The notes under the pieces: generated by a model
Seen by the model: only the letters and a program-made list of their open reading frames with translations
Database searches by the model: none
Told to the model about the DNA's origin: nothing
Position numbers and translations under genes: made by a program
DNA from: a virus
Virus record (IMG/VR): IMGVR_UViG_3300032288_005212
Span: 42,085-106,084 of that record
Length of the DNA stretch: 64,000 nucleotides
Strand: one strand, 5' to 3'
Shown: one piece after another, positions 44,646 through 54,255 of the stretch
Layout: each line of letters opens with the position of its first letter
Numbering within the stretch: the first letter of the stretch is position 1

Positions 44646-46398
44646 GCTGGATTTTCTACTATCCGAATTTGGGGTAAAAACTCTTCAAGATAGATACATG
44701 ATCGCAGGCGAAAACTCGCCTCAAGATGCTTTCGCACGTGCGGCGAGAGCCTTTGCCGACGATGAAGAGCATGCACAGAGACTATATAACTATGCAAGTA
44801 ACCTCTGGTTTATGTTCAGTACACCAATACTGTCAAATGGTGGGACTACTCGAGGTCTCCCTATTAGTTGCTTTCTTAACTATGTTGATGACTCTCGAGG
44901 GGGAATTACCGGACATTACACTGAAAACGCTTTTCTTTCTTCTGTTGGTGGCGGGATTGGTGGATGTTGGAATGATGTTCGTTCTGTAGGAAGTAAAACT
45001 TCCTCTGGTTCGGAAAGTACAGGAGTAATTCCGTTTCTCAAAGTTGTCGATGCAGAAATGCTTGCGTTTTCACAAGGCGTGACACGTCGTGGAAGCTACG
45101 CTGCATATCTTCATATGTCGCATCCAGAGATCGAAGAGTTTCTCGATGTACGAAAACCGACTGGTGGAGACATTAATCGAAAGTCGACAAATCTTCATCA
45201 CGCCGTTATTATTCCAGATGCCTTTATGAAACTCATAGAAGGAGCTACAAAGGAAGAAGGTTTTGACGATTCTTGGCCTCTTATCGACCCACACAGTGGA
45301 AAGGTAACAAAGACAGTTCCAGCTAAAACTCTTTGGGTAAAACTTATTCAAAACCGAGTTGAAACTGGTGAACCATATATTATGTTTGAAGATACGGTAA
45401 ACGAAGCACTTCCAGAGTCACAAAAGAATCTTGGGCTTCGCGTACATCATTCAAATCTTTGTAGTGAGATTACTCTTCCAACAAACGAATATCGAACTGC
45501 AGTTTGCTGCCTTTCAAGTGTAAATCTTGAAGAGTATGACTCCTGGTCAAAGTGCGATCAATTCATTCCCGATCTTATAAGAATGCTTGACAATGTTCTT
45601 ACATATTTTATTGATAATGCTCCGCCTGAGCTAGAGAAAGCAGTATTTAGTGCTACTCGAGAGCGCAGCATCGGTCTTGGAGCGATGGGATTTCATGCGT
45701 ACCTTCAGAGACATCACTTACCGTTTGAAAGTGCTCTTGCAAAAGGCAGAAACATGGCGATGTTCAAGCATATTAAGCAAAAAGCAGTGGAAGCCAGCCG
45801 ACAGCTCGCTATTGAGCGTGGCGAAGCACCTGATGCCGAAGGCACTGGAATGCGTAATTGCCATTTGCTGGCTATTGCTCCTAATGCTAGTAGCAGCATT
45901 ATATGTGGTAATACTAGCCCTAGCATCGAGCCTTATCGTGCTAATGCGTTTGTTCAAAAAACTAAGAGCGGCACTAGCCTTCTGAAGAACGAATATCTTG
46001 AATCTGTTCTTCAGGATCTTGACCAGGATACTGACGAAGTCTGGAAAAGCATCATGATGAATGAAGGCTCTGTACAGCATCTTGACTTTCTTGATGACTA
46101 TACAAAGGATGTATTTAAGACTGGAGTAGAAATCGATCAGCGTTGGATTATTGATCTTGCGGCAGATCGACAGCAGTATATCTGCCAAAGCCAGTCTCTC
46201 AATGTTTTCTTTCCGGCAAACGTTTCAAAGCAAGAACTTCACGCTATTCATATGATGGCATGGAAGAAAAAAGTAAAGACTCTTTATTATCTTCGAAGTG
46301 AAGCATACAAGAGAGCAGAAAAAATCTCTGATGAAGCTCTTCGACAACTTGTTGTTGAAAGCACAGATGAAAACGCTTGTCTTGCTTGCCAGGGATAA
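44629..46398 (+). CDS. nrdA: Ribonucleotide reductase class I, alpha subunit (NrdA, 589 aa)
   Basis: The active-site cysteines are C81 (LPISCF) and C294 or C293 (AVCCLSSVNLEEY), with the thiyl-radical N276-x-C278-x-E280 (SNLCSEI). The Tyr pair YYLRSEA is at 553-554 and the C-terminal CLACQG (C584, C587) receives electrons. At 589 residues there is no ATP-cone allosteric domain at the N-terminus, so dATP inhibition is likely lost. It overlaps the FEN1 gene by 17 bp. Confidence 0.93.
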   Translation: MKLNYKLDFLLSEFGVKTLQDRYMIAGENSPQDAFARAARAFADDEEHAQRLYNYASNLWFMFSTPILSNGGTTRGLPISCFLNYVDDSRGGITGHYTENAFLSSVGGGIGGCWNDVRSVGSKTSSGSESTGVIPFLKVVDAEMLAFSQGVTRRGSYAAYLHMSHPEIEEFLDVRKPTGGDINRKSTNLHHAVIIPDAFMKLIEGATKEEGFDDSWPLIDPHSGKVTKTVPAKTLWVKLIQNRVETGEPYIMFEDTVNEALPESQKNLGLRVHHSNLCSEITLPTNEYRTAVCCLSSVNLEEYDSWSKCDQFIPDLIRMLDNVLTYFIDNAPPELEKAVFSATRERSIGLGAMGFHAYLQRHHLPFESALAKGRNMAMFKHIKQKAVEASRQLAIERGEAPDAEGTGMRNCHLLAIAPNASSSIICGNTSPSIEPYRANAFVQKTKSGTSLLKNEYLESVLQDLDQDTDEVWKSIMMNEGSVQHLDFLDDYTKDVFKTGVEIDQRWIIDLAADRQQYICQSQSLNVFFPANVSKQELHAIHMMAWKKKVKTLYYLRSEAYKRAEKISDEALRQLVVESTDENACLACQG

Positions 46399-46401
46399 TT
46401 T

Positions 46402-47016
46402 ATGACGAGCGTACTTAATCTCTACGCTGGAGTAGGCGGAAATAGAAAGCTCTGGGAGGATGTGGACGTTGTAGCAGTTGAGTTAGATCCAAAGATCGCT
46501 GCGGTGTATGAGAAACTATATCCAAATGACTCAATGTTTGTAGAAGACGCTCACAAGCTACTTCCAGAAGTATACGATCAATTTGATTTTATTTGGAGTA
46601 GCCCTCCTTGCCAGTCTCATAGTAGAATGGCAAGGGCAAACTCTCGAACAGCTCCAAAGTATCCAGAAATGGATTTGTATCAACAAATTATCTTTCTAAA
46701 AACATACTTTAAGGGCGGCTGGATCGTAGAAAATGTAAAGCCATACTATACACCACTTATTCCACCTACAAAAATAATAGGACGACATTATTTCTGGGCA
46801 AACTTTGACTTCGAAGCTGAAGACATAGCTCGCCCAGATAATTTTATAAATAACGGTACTTTGAAAGGACGAGAAGCACTGCAAGACTGGTTAGATATTC
46901 ATTTTGAAGAAAAACTTTATTATGGAACTAATCATTGCCCTGCTCAGGTACTTCGAAATTGTGTACATCCTATTATAGGAAAGCAAATCTTTGATTTTTG
47001 GAAACAAACTAAATGA
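46402..47016 (+). CDS. C5-cytosine DNA methyltransferase-like protein (204 aa)
   Basis: LNLYAGVGGNRKLW is motif I (F/Y-A-G-x-G-G), VAVELDPKIAAVYEKLYPN motif II, IWSSPPCQSHSR is motif IV with catalytic C70, and WIVENVKPYY is motif VI (ENV). It is only 204 residues, about half a typical enzyme, so the target-recognition domain is small or absent. It sits between nrdA and nrdB. It may protect phage DNA or, less likely, modify dCMP. Confidence 0.75.
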   Translation: MTSVLNLYAGVGGNRKLWEDVDVVAVELDPKIAAVYEKLYPNDSMFVEDAHKLLPEVYDQFDFIWSSPPCQSHSRMARANSRTAPKYPEMDLYQQIIFLKTYFKGGWIVENVKPYYTPLIPPTKIIGRHYFWANFDFEAEDIARPDNFINNGTLKGREALQDWLDIHFEEKLYYGTNHCPAQVLRNCVHPIIGKQIFDFWKQTK

Positions 47017-47972
47017 GCCTACTTACAGAACGCGAATACTACAAACCCTTTAACTACCCGTGGGCTTTTGAGCACTATAAAACTCAACAGCATATGCATT
47101 GGCTGCCTGGTGAAGTAAATCTTGCAGACGATCTTCGTGACTATCGAGATAAGCTGAGTCCAGTGAATAAAAAACTTCTGAGTTCAATCTTTCGATTCTT
47201 TACTCAGGCTGATGTTGATGTTTGCTGCGGTTATGCTAAGCATTACCTTCCAACGTTTAAGCAACCAGAAGTGCGAATGATGCTTGCATCTTTTGCAGCA
47301 ATGGAAGCTGTCCATCAAGAAGCATATTCCCTTCTGCTTGAAACTCTCGGTTTTAGTGATGATGAATATGTAAAGTTTATGGAGCATAAAGCAATGCTCG
47401 ATAAGCACGAGTATCTTTCCAACTTTGGAATGGAAACAAAACTAGATATTGCTAAAACAATGGCAATTTATAGTGGATTTACGGAAGGTGTTCAGCTTTT
47501 TAGTAGCTTTGCTATTCTACTGAACTTTCCTCGCCATAATTTGATGAAAGGAATGGGGCAGATTGTAACGTGGAGTATTCGAGACGAGAGTCTTCATGTT
47601 GAAGGAATGTCTCAGTTGTTTCGCACATTTATTCAGGAGAACCCTGAACTGTGGACGGACGATCTGAAGTACGAAGTCTACTGTGCAGCAGAGCGTACAG
47701 TTGAGCTTGAAGATGCTTTTATTGATCTTTGCTTCGAAGGTGCGGAAGTTCCCGATCTTACTTCGGCTGAAGTAAAAGAATATATTCGCTATATTGCGGA
47801 TCGTCGACTTCTTGGACTAGGAATGAAGAAAATCTTTAAGAGCGATAAAAATCCCCTTCCTTGGATTGACTACATGGTAAATGCTGTTGAGCATACCAAC
47901 TTCTTTGAAAATCGTGCAACAGAATATGCTCGAGCCTCCACTACTGGAAATTGGCAAGACATATTTAAATAA
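47013..47972 (+). CDS. nrdB: Ribonucleotide reductase class I, beta subunit (NrdB, 319 aa)
   Basis: The di-iron ligands are visible: D67 (TQADVDV), E98 and H101 in EAVHQEAYSLLLE, then EGVQLF, and DESLHVEG. Y105, four residues after H101, matches the radical-bearing Tyr122 of E. coli NrdB. This and NrdA make dNDPs for phage DNA. It overlaps the methyltransferase stop by 4 bp and ends in a terminator. Confidence 0.93.
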   Translation: MSLLTEREYYKPFNYPWAFEHYKTQQHMHWLPGEVNLADDLRDYRDKLSPVNKKLLSSIFRFFTQADVDVCCGYAKHYLPTFKQPEVRMMLASFAAMEAVHQEAYSLLLETLGFSDDEYVKFMEHKAMLDKHEYLSNFGMETKLDIAKTMAIYSGFTEGVQLFSSFAILLNFPRHNLMKGMGQIVTWSIRDESLHVEGMSQLFRTFIQENPELWTDDLKYEVYCAAERTVELEDAFIDLCFEGAEVPDLTSAEVKEYIRYIADRRLLGLGMKKIFKSDKNPLPWIDYMVNAVEHTNFFENRATEYARASTTGNWQDIFK

Positions 47973-47975
47973 GAG

Positions 47976-48000
47976 AAAGGGGCGTAAAGCCCCTTTTTTA
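47976..48000 (+). terminator. Rho-independent terminator after nrdB
   Basis: AAAGGGGC, 5-nt loop, GCCCCTTT, then TTT. The A-rich left flank lets it act on the converging minus-strand tail operon too. Confidence 0.88.
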
Positions 48001-48156
48001 TATCGTAATTTCCTCAACTTGGTCGAGTGTTACCGATATACTTTCATCGCTAAGTGTTACAGGTATTTCCTGCACCACTAATCTTTTTGAAGGTACGGTC
48101 GTATCTGATTTTTTAATTATAATTACAGTTGATTTTTTTACTAATATGTTCGCCAT
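47998..48156 (-). CDS. Short tail-operon protein (52 aa)
   Basis: The ATG at 48156 overlaps the end of the 1597-aa gene by 16 bp. MANILVKKSTVIIIKKSDTT continues to a TAA at 47998. Val, Ile and Thr-rich with charged residues, probably beta-rich. It is the last gene of the leftward tail operon. Function is unknown. Confidence 0.5.
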   Translation of the reverse strand: MANILVKKSTVIIIKKSDTTVPSKRLVVQEIPVTLSDESISVTLDQVEEITI

Positions 48157-51100
48157 GTTGTACCATTCCATATCTTAATTGGTTTTGTAACCCAAGCTGT
48201 ACCATTCCATACTTTGAGAGGCTTTAATACCCAAGCCGAACCTGTCCAAACTTTTATCAATCCTCTTGCGGTTGTAATATTTGTTAACTGTCCAGTTAGT
48301 GTATATGTAACTGTTGAAAGTGATAATTTTCTTCCGTACAGAATTTGTATTGAAGTAGAAACATAGCCAGGCTCTACATATCCACCTTCTACATATCCAG
48401 ATAGTTCGATTGCTTTTGTAGTCGCTGTCAGTACATATGTGCGACGGAAAGCTAGTGTTCCGCCAGTTAAATTGTACTGGGCAGTGTCGAGCGGTAATTT
48501 TTCTCCCCCAATTAAACTTGCATCATTTCTAGTGAGAGTATAGGCTCCAGTATCTGCAACGAGTCTCTTATTCGCTGACAGGTTTGCTGGTTGCAGATTT
48601 TCGTTATAAGTCTGTGTATCCGTAATAAGTCGACGATTTCTGAGCAAATTCGCGGACTGTAAATTTTCTGAGAAAGTTCCGGTTTCTGCAATTAATCTAC
48701 GATTTCTAAGTAGATTGGCTGGCTGTAAGTTTTCGTTATAAGTTTGGCTATCTAGACTTAATTTACGATCTACTCTTAAAACAGTATCATTTATCGTAAT
48801 AGTATAGGCGCGGCTATTTGCAATTATATTACCAGCACTTGCAAAGTTGAGTGCATTTCCTATCAGAGAATAGTTTTGAGTAGTCGCACTAAGGAAACGA
48901 GCTACTCGTAGGTTTGCGGGCTGAAGATTTTCATTGTAAGTTTGCGTGTCTGCGACAAGTCGACGGTTTCTAAGTACATTTGCTGGCTGTAGATTTTCGT
49001 TATAAGTCTGTGTATCTGCTACAAGGCGACGAGAAACTCTTAAATTCGCAGGCTGCAGATTTTCTGCAAAAGTTCCGCTTTCTGCTACTAATCTTTTTCC
49101 AGTATTAATATTTGCTGGCTGAAGATTTTCATTGTAAGTTTGAGTATCTGCAACTAATCTACTATTACGGAGTACATTTGCAGGCTGTAAATTTTCATTA
49201 TAAGTTTGAGTATCAGCTACTAATCTACGATTGCGTAGTATGTTAGCAGCTTTTAAATCATCATTGTAAGTCTGTACATCAGCTACTAATCTACGATTAC
49301 GCAGTATATTTGCTGACTGAAGATTTTCGTTATAAGTTTGAGATTCTGCTATTAATTTACGATTGCGTAGTATGTTAGCAGGCTGTAAATTTTCATTATA
49401 AGTTTGTACAGCGGCAAGTAATTTACGAGCTACAAAAAGATTTGCAGGTTGTAGATTTTCATTATAAGTCTGTACGTCAGCAACTATTCGACGTCCGCGA
49501 AGTAGGTTTGCTGGTTGTAAATTTTCGTTATAAGTCTGAGAGTCTGACGTTAATCTACGAGAAACTATTAAAGTTGCATCGTTTCGAGTAAGAGTGTAAC
49601 TACGAGTATCAGTTTTGAGTACGTTTGCAGATACAAAAGAAAGTACTTTTCCGCTTAAAGTATAAGTTTGAGTAGTTGCAATAACTACTCGACTATATTT
49701 AAATGTCGCGTCGTTTCGAGTAAGAATGAGAGCTCTCGTATCTGCGACTAATCTACGATTGCGTAGTATGTTTGCAGGTTGTAGATTTTCATTATAAGTT
49801 TGAGTATCTGCAACTAATCTACGATTTCTCAGTAGATTGGCTGGTTGTAAATTCTCGTTATAAGTCTGTGTATCAGCTACTAATCTACGGTTTCTCAGTA
49901 TATTCGCAGGTTGTAAATTCTCGTTATAAGTCTGTGTATCAGCTACTAATCTACGGTTTCTCAGTATATTCGCAGGTTGTAAATTCTCGTTATAAGTTTG
50001 AGTATCTGCTACTAATCTACGATTGCGTAGTATGTTTGCAGCTTTTAAATCTTCGTTATAAGTCTGTGTATCAGCTACTAATCTACGATTGCGTAGTATG
50101 TTCGCTGGCTGTAATGTCTCAGTATACGCTCGAGTATCAGCTACTAATCTACGGTTTCTCAGTAGATTGGCTGGTTGTAAATTCTCGTTATAAGTCTGTG
50201 TATCAGCTACTAATCTACGATTGCGTAGTATGTTCGCTGGCTGTAATGTCTCAGTATACGCTCGAGTATCAGCTACTAATCTACGGTTTCTCAGTAGATT
50301 GGCTGGCTGAAGATTTTCATTATAAGTTTGAGTTGTAGCTACTAATCTACGATTGCGTAGTATGTTCGCTGGCTGTAAATTAAGCGCAAAAGAACGAGAG
50401 TCAGCAACTAAGGTGCGACTCTGTGTTATTGTAGTATAAGTTAATTCCGCAGACCAAGTGCCCGCAGACCAAATATAATATTTAAATGTATCAGGACCAG
50501 CTGCACTTACAATACCAGTCGAGTTAATCGAAACTGGATATGAGTTTGTAACAGTGGTAGTTCTATAAAGTATTTGGTCTCCGACCTGTATGGCTGGAGA
50601 TTGCCCATTATAAATGCAAGTTGAAAGCGCCGCCTGAGAAATATCAGTTACGACATGAAGAGCATATCCTGCAGGTGCTTCAATTGTTATTTGCTTACTG
50701 GCAAGTATTCCAATTATTGTAGTAGGTGGGCCAGTAAGCGTAAAGGCTTGCGCTGTAATTGGAATATTTAATCCACGAAAGAAGAATAAATTTTGTCCTG
50801 CTACGGTAAAAGTGCCTTTTTCTGCGGTGAGCGTTTTTTGCGAAGAAGTTTTTGTTAAAGTAGCATCATTGCCAGTAAACGTATAAGCGCGAACATCCGC
50901 AGTTAGCTTTCTGTTATATTTTATCCCTATTGAATCTTCAACAATAGAATATGCTACAAAGTTATCCCCACGACTTGTATTTACATTAGTTCTATTGTAA
51001 TATATGCCAGGTTGACCAGTTGAATAAGTGTTATCAGTTACAGTATCTATTAATACATTATTTATGTACGCAGATATTTGATTACCTACTACTCTTAATG

Positions 51101-52934
51101 TTAAAGTATCCCCGACTACAGGAACTATCGGTACTGTGCCTATTATAGTACCATTAGTGCCATCTATTCGTAGTATTGCTCTACCGCCATCATTAAAACC
51201 ATCAATACTTAGTGCATACCCTCCAGAAGAAGTGAGCCTTACACCAGGCCCTATTCTATCACCTACGTTTAAAGCTGTAATTAATATTTCTGATTCATGA
51301 TTGTCTAAAAAGTCATAGACAGAAGTTGAAACCGCCGCATAACTTCTAGTGGAGCCGTCGGTTTCGTAAAATTCTCCATTAAAAATATCTATGTCATTTA
51401 ATAAATTTGTCCAGTTTCCAGAACTTACTGTTGCTAATTCTCCATTCGAATAATTAAACGTGTCACGATACTTTAACTGGTCCGATAGTCTAAATAGCCC
51501 TAGATTTCCAAATACTCTTCTTCCAACTTTTAAATTTACAGAATCAACTCCGACGGTATAGCCAACGAAGTTATCGCCTCTTGAGGCATTTATATTACCA
51601 CGATTATAATAAATTCCAGGTTGTCCAGTACTATAGGTATTATCTGTAACTGTTTCTATCAATATTCCATTTTTATAAGCAGAAATTTGATTCCCAACAG
51701 CACGAATTTTGAGAGTATCTCCATTAATTGGAGCAATTGTAAGAGTACCTATTTTTACACGAGTAGTGCCATCCAGCCTATAAATACTTCGTGATGGATC
51801 ATTTGTTCCATCAGCATGAATAATATAGGCCCCGGAAGCAGTCACTCTTACCGCAGGGCCAGGATAGTCTCCTGACCCTAGTAGACTAACCAATATCTCT
51901 GCTTCTTGATTGTCATGGAAATCATATGTTGAAGTATTTAATTCAGCATAGCTATTTGAGCCCAAACTTTCATAAAATCGTCCATTTAATATATCAATTG
52001 AGCCATTTCTATCTACCCAAACTCCTGAGCTTACTGTAGATAATACGCCGTTTGAGTAATCAAACGTATCGCGATACTTTAACTGATCTGACACCGTAAG
52101 TTGGCAGGTATTTCCATAAACATATCTACTACGCGATAAGTTTGCATCTCGTAGTGTCTCATTATACGTCTGTGTATCCGCCGTAAGAGTACGCTGTAGA
52201 GCAGCTTCTCGAATTCGAAGCAAAGCAAGCGGGCCACGAACGTTTGTAGTTGTTCCACCAGCAGTTGCCGTAATTGTTGGTGCAGCACTCGCTGTTCCAC
52301 TTGTTACAGAAGCGTATGCAGTAAAACCACCAATATCGTTTCCAGCATTACTGTCTGGCTCATTTAATTCTGTTGCAGTTGCAAAAACTGCACCAGTTGC
52401 GCTAATTACGTGTGCGGAAAACTGTGTTGGTGTGGTAACGTCAGTCGGAATAGACATAGCCCAAATCGCAAGATCTCCAGTTTGAAGACCTGGGTTTGCA
52501 GCAAGAGTTACTGAAACGTTTCCACCAGTAGTATCTTGTCCGTCAGAGGCACCATAAGAAATTGTTCCTCCACCCGTAGGAATTCGAACTATAAAGGCAA
52601 AAGATACATCATTTCCACCAAGTGTAACTGATAAAGTTCCGCTTTGGTTTGCAACTGGGCTATTCCAGCTATATATTCTTATATTTGTATCACCCTGATC
52701 CGCTGCAACTGGAGAGCCGGCTGCAGCATATCCGCCACCACCAATACGCTCCTCTTGAAGAGTCCAGCCAGTTGGGGTTGTAACCGTACCTCCACCATTA
52801 GTTGTAGGTTTTTGACCGACAAAAAGCAAAACGACATCAGTCGCTGCAATATTTGCAGGATATGCTGGTGCAACAGTCGTTCCTCCGGATGCGGAGTAAG
52901 CTGTTGCTGCTGCGACTGGTGTACCTAAAGCCAT
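48141..52934 (-). CDS. Very large repetitive tail/receptor-binding protein (1597 aa)
   Basis: The N-terminal 235 residues (MALGTPVAAATAYSAS, then PTGWTLQEE, and AFIVRIP) are a compact beta-rich domain typical of phage tail proteins. Two LamG-like modules follow, each with QLKYRDTFxYSNG, NQISAY and YSTGQPGIYYNR. From about residue 830 to 1480 come about 30 copies of a 22-residue unit (pattern RRLVADTQTYNENLQPANxL). The C-terminus has three W-N/T-G-x-x-W repeats. It is probably an elongated adhesin or fibre. Confidence in the role is moderate; the structure is clear. Confidence 0.8.
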   Translation of the reverse strand: MALGTPVAAATAYSASGGTTVAPAYPANIAATDVVLLFVGQKPTTNGGGTVTTPTGWTLQEERIGGGGYAAAGSPVAADQGDTNIRIYSWNSPVANQSGTLSVTLGGNDVSFAFIVRIPTGGGTISYGASDGQDTTGGNVSVTLAANPGLQTGDLAIWAMSIPTDVTTPTQFSAHVISATGAVFATATELNEPDSNAGNDIGGFTAYASVTSGTASAAPTITATAGGTTTNVRGPLALLRIREAALQRTLTADTQTYNETLRDANLSRSRYVYGNTCQLTVSDQLKYRDTFDYSNGVLSTVSSGVWVDRNGSIDILNGRFYESLGSNSYAELNTSTYDFHDNQEAEILVSLLGSGDYPGPAVRVTASGAYIIHADGTNDPSRSIYRLDGTTRVKIGTLTIAPINGDTLKIRAVGNQISAYKNGILIETVTDNTYSTGQPGIYYNRGNINASRGDNFVGYTVGVDSVNLKVGRRVFGNLGLFRLSDQLKYRDTFNYSNGELATVSSGNWTNLLNDIDIFNGEFYETDGSTRSYAAVSTSVYDFLDNHESEILITALNVGDRIGPGVRLTSSGGYALSIDGFNDGGRAILRIDGTNGTIIGTVPIVPVVGDTLTLRVVGNQISAYINNVLIDTVTDNTYSTGQPGIYYNRTNVNTSRGDNFVAYSIVEDSIGIKYNRKLTADVRAYTFTGNDATLTKTSSQKTLTAEKGTFTVAGQNLFFFRGLNIPITAQAFTLTGPPTTIIGILASKQITIEAPAGYALHVVTDISQAALSTCIYNGQSPAIQVGDQILYRTTTVTNSYPVSINSTGIVSAAGPDTFKYYIWSAGTWSAELTYTTITQSRTLVADSRSFALNLQPANILRNRRLVATTQTYNENLQPANLLRNRRLVADTRAYTETLQPANILRNRRLVADTQTYNENLQPANLLRNRRLVADTRAYTETLQPANILRNRRLVADTQTYNEDLKAANILRNRRLVADTQTYNENLQPANILRNRRLVADTQTYNENLQPANILRNRRLVADTQTYNENLQPANLLRNRRLVADTQTYNENLQPANILRNRRLVADTRALILTRNDATFKYSRVVIATTQTYTLSGKVLSFVSANVLKTDTRSYTLTRNDATLIVSRRLTSDSQTYNENLQPANLLRGRRIVADVQTYNENLQPANLFVARKLLAAVQTYNENLQPANILRNRKLIAESQTYNENLQSANILRNRRLVADVQTYNDDLKAANILRNRRLVADTQTYNENLQPANVLRNSRLVADTQTYNENLQPANINTGKRLVAESGTFAENLQPANLRVSRRLVADTQTYNENLQPANVLRNRRLVADTQTYNENLQPANLRVARFLSATTQNYSLIGNALNFASAGNIIANSRAYTITINDTVLRVDRKLSLDSQTYNENLQPANLLRNRRLIAETGTFSENLQSANLLRNRRLITDTQTYNENLQPANLSANKRLVADTGAYTLTRNDASLIGGEKLPLDTAQYNLTGGTLAFRRTYVLTATTKAIELSGYVEGGYVEPGYVSTSIQILYGRKLSLSTVTYTLTGQLTNITTARGLIKVWTGSAWVLKPLKVWNGTAWVTKPIKIWNGTTWRTY
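48530..50430 (-). repeat. Long 66-bp tandem repeat array within the tail gene
   Basis: The stretch consists of about 30 variant copies of a 66-bp unit encoding RRLVADTQTYNENLQPAN-type peptides. Some copies are replaced by other motifs (LTRNDAT, TETLQPAN). Adjacent copies near 49860-50290 are nearly identical at the DNA level, a sign of recent unequal recombination. Confidence 0.9.
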
Positions 52935-52942
52935 CTCAACTC

Positions 52943-53545
52943 CTAGCTATATGGAGGCGTAATAGTCGCCTGTCCAAACTTATTTCTTTGATAGTAAAAG
53001 TCAACGCCAATTAAAAATGCAGGATCTGGAAATGTATCTTCAATGGAAGCACCGTCTCGAAAAATACGCATTAAAAATCTCATATTTGGTTCTGCTTGAT
53101 TTCCAGGAAATGGAGTACTGACAACTTGAAGATGCTTATACGCAACGCCATCCGCAGTTGCATTATAATATTCTGTAATTGGCGCAAAGAACGTACCATT
53201 TACAGTGGCTCCAATATAATCAATTCCCCAGCGTACTGTACCTGTTGCGGTGCTGTTGCCTGGAGACCAGTGAAAGGCCAAATAAAGATCCGTTCCAGTC
53301 GCCCAATCAAATGGAACATCCCAGTTTGTAAAACTTTCCATTGGTGCGTTTGACACATAAGAGTAGGCAACAAGATTTCCATAAAAAGGAGTTAATTCTG
53401 CGGGATTTCCAGAACCGTCACGAACAGAGGGTTCAAGACCGTCCATCATCCAAGCCGTATCTGTACGCCCTTTTAGATCGAGAAAGTTTCCATCAAGTTC
53501 CGCATATGTGAGAGCGGATCCTTTGCTTGCGCGTGTAATTATCAT
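52943..53545 (-). CDS. Putative tail fibre/baseplate protein (200 aa)
   Basis: RASKGSALTYAELDGNFLDL is a motif at the start of many phage tail fibre proteins. GTDLYLAFHWSPGNSTATGTVRWGIDY and DFYYQRNKFGQATITPPYS follow. It shares the operon with the other tail genes, starting in overlap with the upstream gene (4 bp). Confidence 0.7.
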   Translation of the reverse strand: MIITRASKGSALTYAELDGNFLDLKGRTDTAWMMDGLEPSVRDGSGNPAELTPFYGNLVAYSYVSNAPMESFTNWDVPFDWATGTDLYLAFHWSPGNSTATGTVRWGIDYIGATVNGTFFAPITEYYNATADGVAYKHLQVVSTPFPGNQAEPNMRFLMRIFRDGASIEDTFPDPAFLIGVDFYYQRNKFGQATITPPYS

Positions 53546-54255
53546 ACTGCCCTCATTATATCAAACGAAACTGTTCCCAATGGCATTCCAGAGGAAAGAA
53601 AAGTTGAAAGATTTGGAATTGTAAATGTTGGAGAGACTGACGGACTGTAGGTCTGCATATTCAAAGTATAAGAAGATTTTCGAATTCTTGCAGATGTTCC
53701 GTTATTGAGATTGTAGCCAGAGACGGCTACTGCAGCTTGAGATGGAGATATTGAGTCATCTCCATCTACATTAATTATTTGATCTACGTTGCCAGTAAGC
53801 TCATTTGACCATGCGCCGAACGAATATGTACGATACTTAAAAGTTGCTGTTCCGTACGAACTTGTAATAAAGGTTCCATTCGAAAGACCAGTTACAATTT
53901 GACTATCAGTTGCAACTTTTTCCCACGTAATCTGCTCAATTGGGAAATTTGTAGTATCAATATAATCCCATCCAGTTTGAGGAGCGAGAGCAATTTCAAA
54001 CGTAGCTCTTGTATCAGTTTTTGTAAGAGTTGCGTTATTTCTTGTAAGGCTAAGATTTCGAGGCGCTAAATCAATTGCGTATGTTACAGGATCATTAATC
54101 GTAATCGAAAAAGCGCGAGTTTCAGCGGTTAATTTTCTTGTTGGTTTAAATGCAACAATTTTAAAATAATCAGACGCAAGAGTATTTACTAATGAATTAT
54201 CATTAGCAAGTAGAGATATTAATCTTCCACTAGTCTTACGATATCTGAATTTCAT
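53542..54255 (-). CDS. Tail protein with a repeat-like core (237 aa)
   Basis: RKLTAETRAFSITIND and LTRNNATLTKTDTRA are the same motifs that recur in the 1597-residue protein, which suggests shared beta-repeat modules. The segment GTATFKYRTYSFGAW-S resembles the WSAGTWSAEL turn of the larger protein. It is probably a tail accessory or fibre component. Confidence 0.6.
   Translation of the reverse strand: MKFRYRKTSGRLISLLANDNSLVNTLASDYFKIVAFKPTRKLTAETRAFSITINDPVTYAIDLAPRNLSLTRNNATLTKTDTRATFEIALAPQTGWDYIDTTNFPIEQITWEKVATDSQIVTGLSNGTFITSSYGTATFKYRTYSFGAWSNELTGNVDQIINVDGDDSISPSQAAVAVSGYNLNNGTSARIRKSSYTLNMQTYSPSVSPTFTIPNLSTFLSSGMPLGTVSFDIMRAV

Noticed and set aside
49772-50338. 188-codon open frame on the plus strand
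   Set aside because: It is the reverse reading of the 66-bp repeats of the tail gene, with the same periodicity.
48530-50430. Regular repeats that might suggest a CRISPR array
   Set aside because: The repeats are 66 bp, contiguous without unique spacers, and in frame with a tail gene.
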